From NCBI GenBank assembly GCA_027314025.1, contig DAHVCP010000014.1, forward strand, positions 1 to 58,478: 58,478 nucleotides of DNA, given 5' to 3'. The notes beneath the pieces are model-generated. The model saw only the letters and a program-made list of their open reading frames with translations, was not told the DNA's origin and did no database searches. This DNA is from Acidobacteriota bacterium (GTDB lineage: Bacteria; Acidobacteriota; Terriglobia; Terriglobales; SCQP01). Within the stretch, counting starts at the first letter, position 1, and the number at the start of each line of letters is the position of its first letter. Position numbers and translations under genes: made by a program. Positions 15,919 through 24,703 of this stretch are shown here, piece after piece.

Positions 15919-18366
15919 CTATTCCGCGCGCAACGCCTCGGCGGGATCCAGGCGGGCGGCGCGAAAAGCGGGCACGAGCGCGCCAGCCAGGGCGGCGCCG
16001 GCCAGAACGGCGACAGCGGCGGCGAAGCTGACCGGGTCGGTGGCCGGGGTGCGGAACAAAAATCCCTGGAGCGTGCGCGCCAGCAGCCAGGCGGCGATAC
16101 CTCCGGCGGCCACGCCGGCGGCGGCCAGCCGCAGAGCCTCGCCCAGCACCATCCCTAGCAGCCGCCCGCGCTCGGCGCCCAGGGCCGCGCGCACGCCGAT
16201 CTCCCGCCGCCGCCGTTCCACCGCGTAGGCCATGACGCCATAGATGCCGATGGCAGCCAACGCCAGCGCCAGGCCGGCGAACAGGCCGAGCAGGACGGCG
16301 CGGAAGCGCGGCGCCGCCTCGCTGCGGTGCATCAGCAGGCGCAGCGTTTGAAGGGTGACGGGAACGGCGGGGTCGGCGCGGCGGGCGGCCGCCAGCAGCT
16401 CCGCGCCCAGCGCCGCGGCGGAAGCCGCCGTGCGCGCCACGATCGCGTCGCCGCCCTGTTGCCCGATCTTGGCCGCCGGCGTGTAGAACTCAGGGCCATA
16501 ATGGCCGCCCAGGCTTGCGATCTGAATATGCGGCACGACGCCGATGACGGTGTAGGCATTGAACCGCTGCCCGATGGGATCTTTTCCCGGCCAAAACTCC
16601 CGCGCCATCACCGTGTCAATCATCGCCACGGGCCGGGCCTTGGGCGCGGAATCCGCCGCGGTGAACCGGCGGCCGCGTAGGATGGGGATGCGCATGGTGG
16701 CGAAAAAGCCGGGGCCGACGCCGATGCTGTCGCCCGTGGGCGGATGGCGGCCGGGTTTGCGGCCGGGCAAGGATATGGTGGAGATGGAAAACGACCCGGT
16801 CATCGGCGGCACCTGCGTCAGTGCCGCCGACGCCACGCCGGGTTCGGCGCTCACCGTGCGCAGCAGGAGCCGGTCGTAGGCGCGGACCTGCGGCGGGGAA
16901 TACGTCGCCGGCGGGCTGGGCTGGATGACCGCTACGTGACGCACCGCGTAGCCGGGGTTGACGCCGTTCAGCGCCAGCAAGCTGCGGAACAGCAGCCCGC
17001 TACCCACCGCCAGCAGCAGCGCCAGGGCGATCTCCGCCACCACCAGAGCTTGCCGCAGCCGCCGCCCGCGGCGGTCGCCGCCCTCGCGCGGCCCGGTTTT
17101 CAGCGCCTGGATCAAATCCGCGCGGCGCAGCGACCAGACCGGCGCCAGGCTGGCCAGCACGCCCGTGGCCAGGGCCACGGCGCAGGCGAAGCCCAGTACC
17201 CAAAGGTTGACGCCGGCGTGCGCGATGCGGGGAATGCCGGCCGGAACGGCGGCTTTTAGCGCCGTTAGCGCGAGCCACGCCAGCGCCACGCCGCCCGCCC
17301 CGCCCGCCAGCGCCAGCGTGACGCCCTCGGTCACGATCTGTCCGGCGATGCGCCGCCGGCCCGCGCCAAGGGCGGCGGCGATGGCGAATTCCCGCTCCCG
17401 ATTCGCGGCGCGGGCCAGGAACAGATTGGCCATGTTGGCGCAGGCGATCAGCAGCAGCAGGCCCGACGCCGCCAGCAGCAGCCACAGCGGATTGCCCGCC
17501 GCGCCCAGCACTTCCCGGCGCAGCGGGATCACCAGCGGCGGCGAGAAGGCGAACGGGTAAGCGCGGGTTTGCTGCTGCGTGGCGCGGTCGGTGGCGTGGG
17601 CGATGGCCCGCAGTTGCGCCTCCGCTTGCGCCGGGGTGGCGCCCGGCCGCAGACGTCCCACCACGCCCAGACGCCACCAATACGACGCCTTGCCCGTATG
17701 GAACCGGTAGGGCAGCCAATAGTCGTCGCGCTGCGGGCCGCCGAGCCCGGCTTCCATGCCGGGAAAATTGAAGCCCGGCGGCAGGACCCCGACGATGCGC
17801 CGTGCCACGCCATCCAGGCGAATCATGTGTCCCAACGGATTTGGCCAGCCTAGCCTCCGCGCTAGGCGATGGCTGATCAGCACCACGGGCGCCGCGCCGC
17901 CTTCATGTTCCGCGGGCGTGAAACCGCGCCCCAGCGCCGGCTGCACGCCCAGCGTGCGGAAAAAGCCGGCGGTGATATCCGCGCCATTCAGCTCCTGGGC
18001 ATAGCCCGGCCCACCCGGGCGGGAAAACGCCGCCGATTGATCCTGATATCCGGCTAGCGAGAGAAACGCGGTGCGCCGGCGCCGCCAGGCGCGGAAGTCG
18101 CGGTCGCTGCTCCAGGTGACGCCGGAACTGAAAAAGGGCGTTCGCGATTCCACCGCCGCTAGTTGTCCCGGGTGGGGGAAGGGAAGCGGCCGCAGCAGCA
18201 CGGCGTAGACGGCGCTGAAAATGGCCGTCGCCGCGCCGATGCCCAGCGCCAGGGTCAGGATCGCCGCAGCGGAAAATCCCCGCGCTCGCGCCAATCGCCG
18301 CAAGGCTTGGAGCCAACTGCCGCCGCCGAGGCCGCGGCGCGCGCCGATCGATGTCCCGCCGCTCAT
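15919..18366 (-). CDS. MacB/FtsX-type orphan ABC permease
   Basis: 815 residues with the duplicated layout of acidobacterial orphan permeases: an N-terminal membrane helix (ARGFSAAAILTLALGIGAAT, AIFSAVYAVLLRPLPFP), a large periplasmic MacB_PCD-like domain, three helices of the first FtsX unit (LWLLLAASGLLLLIACANMA, NLFLARAANREREFAIAAAL), a second periplasmic part, and a second FtsX unit ending ALVPAFRAARLDPAEALRAE. No ATPase domain is fused or adjacent. The frame is open for 163 codons before the chosen ATG, but that part translates intergenic repeats, so the start MSGGTSIGARRG at 18366 is preferred. Probably an efflux or lipoprotein/peptide-handling transporter, or a tension-coupled membrane protein. 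Confidence 0.88.
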   Translation of the reverse strand: MSGGTSIGARRGLGGGSWLQALRRLARARGFSAAAILTLALGIGAATAIFSAVYAVLLRPLPFPHPGQLAAVESRTPFFSSGVTWSSDRDFRAWRRRRTAFLSLAGYQDQSAAFSRPGGPGYAQELNGADITAGFFRTLGVQPALGRGFTPAEHEGGAAPVVLISHRLARRLGWPNPLGHMIRLDGVARRIVGVLPPGFNFPGMEAGLGGPQRDDYWLPYRFHTGKASYWWRLGVVGRLRPGATPAQAEAQLRAIAHATDRATQQQTRAYPFAFSPPLVIPLRREVLGAAGNPLWLLLAASGLLLLIACANMANLFLARAANREREFAIAAALGAGRRRIAGQIVTEGVTLALAGGAGGVALAWLALTALKAAVPAGIPRIAHAGVNLWVLGFACAVALATGVLASLAPVWSLRRADLIQALKTGPREGGDRRGRRLRQALVVAEIALALLLAVGSGLLFRSLLALNGVNPGYAVRHVAVIQPSPPATYSPPQVRAYDRLLLRTVSAEPGVASAALTQVPPMTGSFSISTISLPGRKPGRHPPTGDSIGVGPGFFATMRIPILRGRRFTAADSAPKARPVAMIDTVMAREFWPGKDPIGQRFNAYTVIGVVPHIQIASLGGHYGPEFYTPAAKIGQQGGDAIVARTAASAAALGAELLAAARRADPAVPVTLQTLRLLMHRSEAAPRFRAVLLGLFAGLALALAAIGIYGVMAYAVERRRREIGVRAALGAERGRLLGMVLGEALRLAAAGVAAGGIAAWLLARTLQGFLFRTPATDPVSFAAAVAVLAGAALAGALVPAFRAARLDPAEALRAE

Positions 18367-18481
18367 ATCGCGCTGCGCCTCAATGTACCACCCCCCATAT
18401 TCCGGTGGGAGCCCAAACGCGGCCGGCCGCGGACCCCGGATGCTCTGAGGCCAACGCGTAGTCCCAAGGACGTCCGCCGCT

Positions 18482-18530
18482 CGTGGGGTAGGGCTCCTGC
18501 CCTGCGTTCCGTCGCCCTCCGGGCGGCGGG
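18482..18530 (+). repeat. Family-D exact 49-bp repeat, first copy
   Basis: CGTGGGGTAGGGCTCCTGCC through GGGCGGCGGG, identical base for base to 18722-18770. It contains the inverted pair CGCCCTCCGGGCGGCG. The two copies are 240 bp apart in the same orientation, with a family-A element between them. Confidence 0.85.
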
Positions 18531-18580
18531 GGCGACAACCGTCTCCGCCTGCTCCCCGATCCCCCATCGCGCCGCCAGCC

Positions 18581-18638
18581 CTGGAGGCGCGGGCCGCTGG
18601 CCCGCATTGGGTGCGGACGAGGCCGTCCGCGCCCCCAG
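18581..18638 (-). repeat. Family-A repeat, copy A5
   Basis: CTGGAGGCGCGGGCCGCTGG, CCCGCATTGGGTGCGGACGA, GGCCGTCCGCGCCCCCAG, followed by AAAGCGCCGC, the reverse complement of the GCGGCG(T)TTTCT lead seen at A1, A7 and A8. Confidence 0.8.
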
Positions 18639-18721
18639 AAAGCGCCGCAGGGGAAGGCTGTCCTCGGCCCATGGGCATTCGCCCCTGGCGGTGCGCGCCG
18701 CCGGCCCGCAGTCCGCCCACC

Positions 18722-18770
18722 CGTGGGGTAGGGCTCCTGCCCTGCGTTCCGTCGCCCTCCGGGCGGCGGG
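18722..18770 (+). repeat. Family-D exact 49-bp repeat, second copy
   Basis: Second copy of the 49-bp unit at 18482-18530, with no differences seen. The rest of 18367-19110 holds no gene; the long minus-strand frame across it is an artefact of the repeats. Confidence 0.85.
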
Positions 18771-19110
18771 ACCGGGCAGAGCCCGCCATCCGCGGGCCGT
18801 CCGAAACGCGGCAACTAACCGCGCCCCGGTGCGGCCGAGCAAGTCGTGCACGCATTCCGCCCCGAAGGACATCCGTTGGCTGCGGTTGCCAAAATGGGCG
18901 CGGCGCCGATATTCCGATGCTGCGCCGGCGCCGTGCCGCGCTGTGCGAAACGGAGCACCTTGCGGGCGCGTCCGGGCTCCGGGGTCCTGACGGCGCCTGA
19001 GGACCAGTGGGTCGGACGGCGGAATCCTGCGGTGGCCGAGCGCATGTTTTTTGGTCGGCGGCCTTGCTAACGTTCGCCGATCCGTTGCGTCAAGCGAAAG
19101 GAGGACCCCA

Positions 19111-19545
19111 ATGCGCAATGCTTTCATTCTGGCGCCGGTGTTGGCGGCGTCGCTGGCCGTAGCGGCGGTTCCGGCCAGCGCGCGGTCCATCACCGGCAAT
19201 TGGCAGGGAACGGTGCAGGTCGGGAAGATGCAGGTCCGGCTGGTGCTGCACATTCGCCGCGACGCGTCCGGGGCGCTGAACGCGCGGCTCAACAATCTCG
19301 ATCCCGAACACAGCGCCAGCATCCCGGTGACGGCGATCGCGCTGCACGGTTCGCGGCTGACGTTCTCCGTCGCCTCCATGAACGCCTCGTACTCGGGCGT
19401 CGTTGCCGCCGACGCAAAATCCATCGCCGGGGAGTGGACCACGCGGGGGCGGTCGGAGCCGGTGGAGTTCCCCCGCATGACTTGGAAGGCGGTGCCGGTG
19501 CAGTCGTTCCAACACCAGGCGCAGTTTGTTCCCTACCGCCGCTAG
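19111..19545 (+). CDS. Small secreted protein with a lipocalin-like/β-rich domain
   Basis: 144 residues. AAAGGAGG lies 6 nt before the ATG, the best ribosome site in this part of the window. A signal peptide (MRNAFILAPVLAASLAVAAV, cleavage after PASA) precedes a β-rich domain: ITGNWQGTVQVGKMQVRLVL, SIPVTAIALHGSRLTFSVAS, AKSIAGEWTTRGRSEPVEF. This pattern (GxWxGxL...LRLVLHI...ISGxWxQ) is often fused to periplasmic peptidases or hydrolases, but here it stands alone. Its role is unknown; it may bind a small hydrophobic ligand. Confidence 0.78.
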   Translation: MRNAFILAPVLAASLAVAAVPASARSITGNWQGTVQVGKMQVRLVLHIRRDASGALNARLNNLDPEHSASIPVTAIALHGSRLTFSVASMNASYSGVVAADAKSIAGEWTTRGRSEPVEFPRMTWKAVPVQSFQHQAQFVPYRR

Positions 19546-19678
19546 GCGGGTGAGCGCCGCGGAACGCCCGCGCTCCCGGGCAGGCCGGGCGGTGGCAGGC
19601 GCGGCCGCCCCGCCATCGAGGCGACGCCCCGGATATTCGCTAACGCTGCCTCGGCGGCGTTCCCGCGTGGCGCGCCGG

Positions 19679-20398
19679 CTAGGCGGCCGTTGGCGCGGCG
19701 GCTGGCGTCCGGCCCCAAAATAGCCAGCGGTCGCCATCTAAGCGCGCCTGCGCGAGCGGGATGGGGCATAGGGCCTGCACCTGCCGCCGCGAGGGCCGAA
19801 TCCCGACCCATTCCTTGCGGTGCAGGCCGCGCGGGCCTCGGTCCCGCAGCGGGCTGGCGACCGCTGCCTTCAGGCGCGCCGCCGGCAGCAGCCAGGCCCG
19901 CCAACTGCGCGGCGCCGTGGTGAAGGCGAGCAGGGCCCCGGCCCGCGCCACGCGGGCCATTTCCCGCAGATACGCTCCCAGGACCGAGTGGTTGGGCAGA
20001 TGCTGGAAGACACAGTACGCCAGCACCAGATCGGCGCAGCCGTCGGACATCGGCTCCAGCCGGTCGCCGCGAGTGGCGTGAAACTTTGCGTTAGCCGGCC
20101 CGTTCCGCCGCGCGCGCCGAATCATCTCCGGGGAAATGTCGAAGGCATGGACCGTCTGGACCTCCGCCGCGATGGCCCGCGTCAGCCGTCCGATGCCGCA
20201 GCCGACTTCCACCACCTCATCCCGCCGCGTCGGGCGATAGCCAATTTGCTTTTTTAAGTCGGACCAGATGCGTTCGCCGGAGGCCCAAAAGTCGCTTTCG
20301 CTGCGGCCGGCGTAGGGACCATAGGTAGAGATGTACCATTGCGCGTTTTCCCGCGCCTTTTCGTCCCAGAAAACCGCGGAAGATTTTAACGTCGCCAT
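19679..20398 (-). CDS. SAM-dependent methyltransferase
   Basis: 239 residues with a class I methyltransferase fold: VVEVGCGIGRLTRAIA (motif I, SAM-binding), VHAFDISPEMIRRAR (motif II acidic residue), FHATRGDRLEPMSDGCADLV, and LAYCVFQHLPNHSVL (post-motif). The ATG at 20398 has GGAG 11 nt upstream; a TTG one codon earlier is also possible. Substrate unknown. It stands alone, converging on the secreted-protein gene. The C-terminal end (LFWGRTPAAAPTAA) is short and Ala-rich. Confidence 0.88.
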   Translation of the reverse strand: MATLKSSAVFWDEKARENAQWYISTYGPYAGRSESDFWASGERIWSDLKKQIGYRPTRRDEVVEVGCGIGRLTRAIAAEVQTVHAFDISPEMIRRARRNGPANAKFHATRGDRLEPMSDGCADLVLAYCVFQHLPNHSVLGAYLREMARVARAGALLAFTTAPRSWRAWLLPAARLKAAVASPLRDRGPRGLHRKEWVGIRPSRRQVQALCPIPLAQARLDGDRWLFWGRTPAAAPTAA

Positions 20399-20779
20399 CA
20401 ACTTCCTGCTCCCTGCGTTGCTGTGCGGAGTGGCCTTTGGGCTATCTCAACCTGATAGCGGCCATGAAGCCAGTGTGCCTTCTGGGCTCCTCCTATGGCC
20501 CCGGCCGGGCAGCATAAATCGTTGCGATTCCCAATTCGGTTCAGGTGATCGTTGCAGAGACAATGCCTCGTTCCAGGCGCGGCAGCGCCCTGGCGCGCGG
20601 CCCCTCGCGGGGCCACGCCTTTTGCCCGGTGGGACAAAGCGGGCGCGGAAAGGCCGCGGAAATGCCCGCGCGCCCATGGCTGAGCCGCCTCGCGCTGGCG
20701 CGCCGCCGCGTCCCCAAACGCACCACGGGGCGGCCGCCCGCGGGCGGTCGCCCCTGTTGGCTCTACCTCTACCGCTCCG
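20399..20779. other. Intergenic region with degraded palindromic repeats
   Basis: At 20585-20650 the sequence GCGCGGCCCCTCGCGGGGCC followed by ACGCCTTTTGCCC and GACAAAGCGGGCGCGG resembles parts of families B and C; the GCCTTTTGCCCG...AAAGCGG part also occurs at 27912-27940. No gene seen. Confidence 0.5.
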
Positions 20780-21298
20780 CTAATGCGACCGCTTCAGGTC
20801 CTGCTTCGCCTGCCGCTGCGCATCCTGCACCTGCGCTTTGCTGTTTGCCGCCGGCCGCAGCTGATGGATCGCCTGCCCCAGGTTTTTCTTCGGCGGCCCG
20901 ATCATGGTGTCTTTGAGTTCGTCGAAGGGAATCCCCAGGTTGTGCGCCACGTGCACCGCGGCCACGAACTGCCCCAGGTTTTTGAACCCCGCCGAGGCGG
21001 TTTGCAGATTGGTCCCGGCCGGCAGCAGCTTGGCCAATCCGGCGCTCAGGTGCGTGTTGCGCTGAAGCTGCTCGCTCACCGTCATGCGGTGACCGCCAAA
21101 CAGCGGATGCCCCTGCGGCGCCATGCCGCCGTTCCCGCCCATGTGCATGCCGTGGCTGTCCGCCATGCCGTGGCTTTCACCCATGCCATGGGTCTGCCCC
21201 GCCGCCGCGTGAGCATTTTGCGCCCACAGCGGCACTCCAATTAGAAATAGCCCGGCAGTCAGTGCCGCGGCCAGCATCGGCTTCTTCCATTGCTTCAT
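20780..21298 (-). CDS. Exported Met/His/Gly-rich protein
   Basis: 172 residues. GAGGAGGG lies 6 nt before the ATG at 21298. A signal peptide (MLAAALTAGLFLIGVPLWAQ) is followed by a Met/His/Gly-rich segment with repeated GxSHGM units (GQTHGMGESHGMADSHGMHM), then a helical domain with SEQLQRNTHLSAGLAKLLPA, LGQFVAAVHVAHNLGIPFDE and LKDTMIGPPKKNLGQAI. The His/Met segment could bind copper or another soft metal; this is an inference from composition only. The helical domain recurs, as I recall, in acidobacterial exported proteins without a known role. It lies 49 bp downstream of the barrel gene, same strand, probably one operon. Confidence 0.8.
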   Translation of the reverse strand: MKQWKKPMLAAALTAGLFLIGVPLWAQNAHAAAGQTHGMGESHGMADSHGMHMGGNGGMAPQGHPLFGGHRMTVSEQLQRNTHLSAGLAKLLPAGTNLQTASAGFKNLGQFVAAVHVAHNLGIPFDELKDTMIGPPKKNLGQAIHQLRPAANSKAQVQDAQRQAKQDLKRSH

Positions 21299-21347
21299 AC
21301 GCTGCCCTCCTCGGTCGTTTCCGACCATTGGATCGCCCCTGGAACTG

Positions 21348-22205
21348 CTAATGGCTCGATCCAAACAGGTTCGCCAGGTTGTACCCCAGCGAGATCGCCA
21401 CGGTGTTCAGCGCGTAGCGCGCGCTGTGGCTATAACTGAGTTCCAGCGCCAGGCCTTGCTGCGGCCGCCAAGCGGCCCAGGCGTTGACGCCGTCGTCGCG
21501 CGCCAAGTCGGCGCCGCCGACGGTCTCTCCCGCCCGCAGGAAAGCCGGCCCTTTGCCGGTCGTCGCGCCGTTCTGACCATGGCTGAAAATCTTCTGCTGC
21601 CCGGAAGGCAGAATGTCGTAGCCGGACGCTCCCACCGACACCGTCGGCGTCAGCCACAGTCCGGATCCCGCCTCGACATGTCCCACCAACCCCAGCGAGG
21701 TGTACTGCCGCAGGTAATACAGCGTGTCCGGCACGGTGTTGGCGATGCCCGCGGCCACGAAGGGATGCAACGGCCCCAGCCAGCGGCTCAGCCGCCCGGT
21801 GAAGTCCCCGGTGAATCGCCCCGTGCTCAGCCCTAGGCTGGTGTTTCCGGTCGGCGCGGTCGCGGTGAACTGCAATCCCAGCGTCGCCCACGGCATTGGC
21901 CGCGCGACGTTCAGCCGTGCATAGATGTCGCCCAGTCCCGCGCCGCCAGGAACGTCATAAATCGGCAGACCGGCCGACAGCGTCACCCGCTGCGACAACG
22001 CCAGCGCCACCGAGGTGTCGGACAGATAGGTCTGTCCCTCGGAGTTTGTCGCCGCCTGAAGGTTTTCCCATACGGCAATGCGCGGAGATCCCCCGCCCGC
22101 CGCCTGCCCCCATGCCGCGCCCGCCGCCAGCATTCCCATTAGCGCCAACGCCGCCGCGCGAAAGGCGCGGATAGGAATGCTGGAGTGCCGCCACTGTAGT
22201 GCCAT
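21348..22205 (-). CDS. Outer-membrane β-barrel protein
   Basis: 285 residues. A signal peptide (AFRAAALALMGMLAAGAAWGQ) precedes alternating β-strand sequence typical of a small outer-membrane barrel (VALALSQRVTLSAGLPIYDV, WATLGLQFTATAPTGNTSLG, SLGLVGHVEAGSGLWLTPTV), ending with a strand close to the C-terminus (NTVAISLGYNLANLFG). Similar to transporter or metal-efflux-associated barrels of the 'phenol degradation MetA-like' type. The start at 22205 is the most upstream; an internal ATG at residue 23 is less likely because it would cut the signal peptide. Probably cotranscribed with the Met/His-rich protein. Confidence 0.75.
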   Translation of the reverse strand: MALQWRHSSIPIRAFRAAALALMGMLAAGAAWGQAAGGGSPRIAVWENLQAATNSEGQTYLSDTSVALALSQRVTLSAGLPIYDVPGGAGLGDIYARLNVARPMPWATLGLQFTATAPTGNTSLGLSTGRFTGDFTGRLSRWLGPLHPFVAAGIANTVPDTLYYLRQYTSLGLVGHVEAGSGLWLTPTVSVGASGYDILPSGQQKIFSHGQNGATTGKGPAFLRAGETVGGADLARDDGVNAWAAWRPQQGLALELSYSHSARYALNTVAISLGYNLANLFGSSH

Positions 22206-22800
22206 ACAGTGGACCCAGCAATTCTCCGGCCATCCCTAAGGTCCTTATCCACCGAGCGCTTAGCGTTTGGCTGGCCGTTCGGCCAGCGTCCCAATTCCAC
22301 TCCAGAAGGAGTTTTTTACTCCCTGCGCTGCGCCGTCCCCCGGCTGTGTGCGGCGGCCGCGCTACCGGTTGGGCCCGCCCTGCGCTTCCTCCTCCCGGCG
22401 GCCGCGCCGCCAACGGCGCCGGGTCGGCGCGGTTTTCCAACGCCAACAGCCGGTCCACGCGCAGCCGCACTACAACCATCCCGCCGGGATGTTTGACAAC
22501 TAAAACTGTTCGTTCCGGATCGCCGCGAGATTTGGCCAACCATTCACGGCCCCGTCGAGCAATGCCGGGAGTTTTGCTCGGCGCCGCGCCGCCGAGGGCA
22601 GCGCGGCTGAAGCGCCTTCGCCGCGCAATGCTGGACGGCCGCCCGAGGGCGGGCTGGCGGTTGGGCCGCGATGCCGGCACGGGCCGTCGGCAAGCGATGC
22701 GGGCATGTTCTAGCGTCCGCGGACGAAGAAACCGCCAATGCGGCGGTAAGTCCGGCGCCGCATACGGTAGTTTGGCGTACCAACGGCGGCGGAACTGGAA
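22206..22800. other. Divergent intergenic region with two hairpins
   Basis: About 600 bp between the divergent barrel and b561-like genes. It holds a perfect 8-bp stem GCTGGCCG-TT-CGGCCAGC (22270-22287) and ACTCC-AGAA-GGAGT-TTTTT (22299-22317), which looks like a small intrinsic terminator on the plus strand. No plus-strand gene precedes it, so it could end a short RNA or leader. The rest is GC-rich with no credible frame. Confidence 0.45.
22299..22317 (+). terminator. Small intrinsic-terminator-like hairpin
   Basis: Stem ACTCC/GGAGT with loop AGAA and five T's directly after. It is 12 bp downstream of another perfect hairpin (22270-22287). The stem is only 5 bp, so function is uncertain. 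Confidence 0.35.
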
Positions 22801-22809
22801 TGATACAAT
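22801..22809 (+). promoter_or_regulatory. Extended -10 promoter of the b561/YceI operon
   Basis: TGATACAAT: an extended -10 (TG-n-TACAAT) at 22801-22809, 25 nt before the ATG of the b561-like gene. No good -35 at 16-18 bp. A CAGGAG ribosome site follows at about 22822-22827. Confidence 0.45.
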
Positions 22810-22833
22810 TCGGGCCAAAACACAGGAGTCCGC

Positions 22834-23775
22834 ATGACAACGAGTAATGTGCCAGGCCTCCGGCCGCTGCGCCATGGCGCGAATCTTTCACGGCGTTTCG
22901 CCGTGGGCCTGGTTCTCGTCGCGCTGGCGGCTGGCGCCGCTGCCGCGCAGAATGTGCCGTCAGGCTTTGTGGTCGCGGGTACGCCGCCGCGCCCGGTGCT
23001 CGGGTTCACGGCCGATGCGTCCCCGCTTCCGAGACCGGCTCCGGCCCCCGCGTTCGCGGCGGCCGTGCCGCTGGCGGCGACGGCAACAGCCGCCTCCTCC
23101 GCTCCGAATTCCCTGGCTCCCGCCCCGGCTGCGCGCGCCGCGGCGGCGCCCGGCGCATCCCGCCACGCCGGCCGGATCACCGCCGACGATCTTGCCCGGA
23201 TCGGCATGGTTCCGGCGCAGCAACAGCAGAAGGCGCGGAAAAAGCCGAAATCCGCCGGTCCGCCCCAGCCGACCTTGCAGCAGCTTGGCATCACCCCGCA
23301 GATGACCCAGGCCAATGTCAAGGCTCAGCAACGCCTTAACCGCCGGCAATGGATGTTGCGCTGGCATCAGCGTTTGGGTCTGATCACCGGGGGCGCCATG
23401 TTCGCCACGTTTTTCCTTGGCCACAGCGCCGGCCCCCACGGCACGCCCACCGGGCGCAATATCCACGCCGCTCTCGGCACGGCCACCACGGCGCTGTACT
23501 TCACGACCGCCTATATGGCCCTGGAAGCACCGAAGATTCCAGGCACCAAACCCACCGGCGCGGTCAAGCTGCACGAAATTCTGGCTTGGATTCATTTTCC
23601 CGGCATGATTCTCACGCCCATCCTGGGCTACATGGCCTACCATCAGGAGCAACTGGGCCAGCGCCCGCACGGCATCGCCAAGCTCCATGGGCTGGTCGCC
23701 ACCGTCACCTTCCTGGCCTTCGCCAGCTCCATCGTCGCTGTCTCCTGGCCGATCCGTCTGCCATTTCACCTTTAA
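22834..23775 (+). CDS. Cytochrome b561-like membrane protein with a long N-terminal linker
   Basis: 313 residues. A signal-like helix (FAVGLVLVALAAGAAAAQ) is followed by ~100 residues of Ala/Pro linker and a basic stretch (QQQQKARKKPK), then a four-helix membrane domain with His residues at heme-ligand-like positions: WHQRLGLITGGAMFATFFLG, NIHAALGTATTALYF, KLHEILAWIHFPGMILTPIL and KLHGLVATVTFLAFASSIV. It sits 29 bp before a YceI-like gene, as in E. coli where yceJ (b561-type) is next to yceI. Likely an inner-membrane electron carrier working with YceI; heme binding not proven. Confidence 0.75.
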   Translation: MTTSNVPGLRPLRHGANLSRRFAVGLVLVALAAGAAAAQNVPSGFVVAGTPPRPVLGFTADASPLPRPAPAPAFAAAVPLAATATAASSAPNSLAPAPAARAAAAPGASRHAGRITADDLARIGMVPAQQQQKARKKPKSAGPPQPTLQQLGITPQMTQANVKAQQRLNRRQWMLRWHQRLGLITGGAMFATFFLGHSAGPHGTPTGRNIHAALGTATTALYFTTAYMALEAPKIPGTKPTGAVKLHEILAWIHFPGMILTPILGYMAYHQEQLGQRPHGIAKLHGLVATVTFLAFASSIVAVSWPIRLPFHL

Positions 23776-23804
23776 CCCACCGCCCGCGCTGGAGTTCTTT
23801 TCTT

Positions 23805-24377
23805 ATGTTCCGATCCCTCGCCAGGACGACCGCCGCTGCCGCGGCGGTGTTTGCACTTCCCGCGCTGCTCGGCGCCGCCGCCAAGCCGGTGGCCAGCCAT
23901 TGGGTGCTGCAAAGCTCGGTGCTTACCTATCACGTCACCCATCCGCTCCATAAGGTGGACGGCGTCAGCCATGCGGCGCGTGGCATGGGCGTCTGCGCCC
24001 AAGGGGTCTGCCGTTTTCTCATCGCCGATCAGGTCAAAACCTTCACCACCGGCGACAGCGCTCGCGACATCCACATGCAGCAGGTGGTTCATGCCGCGCT
24101 CTACCCGCTGATCACGGTGCGCACCACCGTGCCGCAAGCCGACCTGACGGCCCGCCAGATCCAGGCCACCCTGGTGGTGCAGTTTGCCGGCCAGCAGGTG
24201 ACGTTCCCCAAACTCACCTTCGCTCTGCATCGGCAAAATGGCGACATCCGCCTTACCGGCACCATTCCGGCGACGGTGCGGGAATTCAAGATCAAGCCCC
24301 CGCAACTGTTGTTCATGCCCATCAATAACCAGATCCCCATCACCGTCGTGATGCTTTGGGCGCCGGCAAAATCCTAG
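23805..24377 (+). CDS. YceI-like periplasmic protein
   Basis: 190 residues: signal peptide (TTAAAAAVFALPALLGAAAK), then a lipocalin-like β domain with the YceI order of motifs: SHWVLQSSVLTYHVTHPLHK, VDGVSHAARGMG, then VQFAGQQVTFPKLTFAL and LTGTIPATVREFKIKPPQLL. YceI proteins bind long isoprenoids such as polyprenyl or quinone-like chains. The segment CAQGVCRFLI gives two cysteines not typical of the family, perhaps a disulfide. It follows the b561-like gene by 29 bp and shares its promoter. Confidence 0.82.
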   Translation: MFRSLARTTAAAAAVFALPALLGAAAKPVASHWVLQSSVLTYHVTHPLHKVDGVSHAARGMGVCAQGVCRFLIADQVKTFTTGDSARDIHMQQVVHAALYPLITVRTTVPQADLTARQIQATLVVQFAGQQVTFPKLTFALHRQNGDIRLTGTIPATVREFKIKPPQLLFMPINNQIPITVVMLWAPAKS

Positions 24378-24582
24378 CCTTGTAGCCGCTCGCGGCAGCT
24401 TGGAAAAGCCCGGAACGGAACCGGCGGCCCCGATTCGCGAGGGTTGCACCGTTTGCATGTGCGTCAAAGTCGGCGCACAGGATCCGCGCTGGTGGCGGCA
24501 GCCCGCGAGTTCGCCGCAGGAGCGGGCGCGGGCCAAGAAACCAGCGCAGCGCCGGCGGAACGAAGCGGGACGAGGGTCCACC

Positions 24583-24643
24583 CGGATGCGCCGCCGGCCC
24601 TTGGGATGCGCCGCCGGCCCTGGGGCGCGGGCCGCCGGCCCTG
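24583..24643. repeat. Three ~20-bp tandem repeats
   Basis: CGGATGCGCCGCCGGCCCTT, GGGATGCGCCGCCGGCCCTG and GGGCGCGGGCCGCCGGCCCTG in tandem, running straight into family-A copy A6. They look like slipped duplications of the CTGGGGGCGC arm. Confidence 0.75.
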
Positions 24644-24703
24644 GGGGCGCATGCCTCTGGCCTGCGGCCTAGCCGGCGCGGACCAGGCCGTCCGCGCCCT
24701 CAG
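24641..24703 (-). repeat. Family-A repeat, copy A6
   Basis: CTGGGGGCGCATGCCTCTGG, CCTGCGGCCTAGCCGGCGCG, GACCAGGCCGTCCGCGCCCT, CAG, followed by AAAACGCCGC. Reverse orientation, more diverged than the others. Confidence 0.7.

Noticed and set aside
18367-18855. Open minus-strand extension of the permease by 163 codons
   Set aside because: It translates family-A and family-D repeat DNA and has no ribosome site or family similarity; the permease begins naturally at 18366.
24583-24643. Possible CRISPR repeat array
   Set aside because: Only three adjacent ~20-bp units with no spacers; no cas gene in the window.
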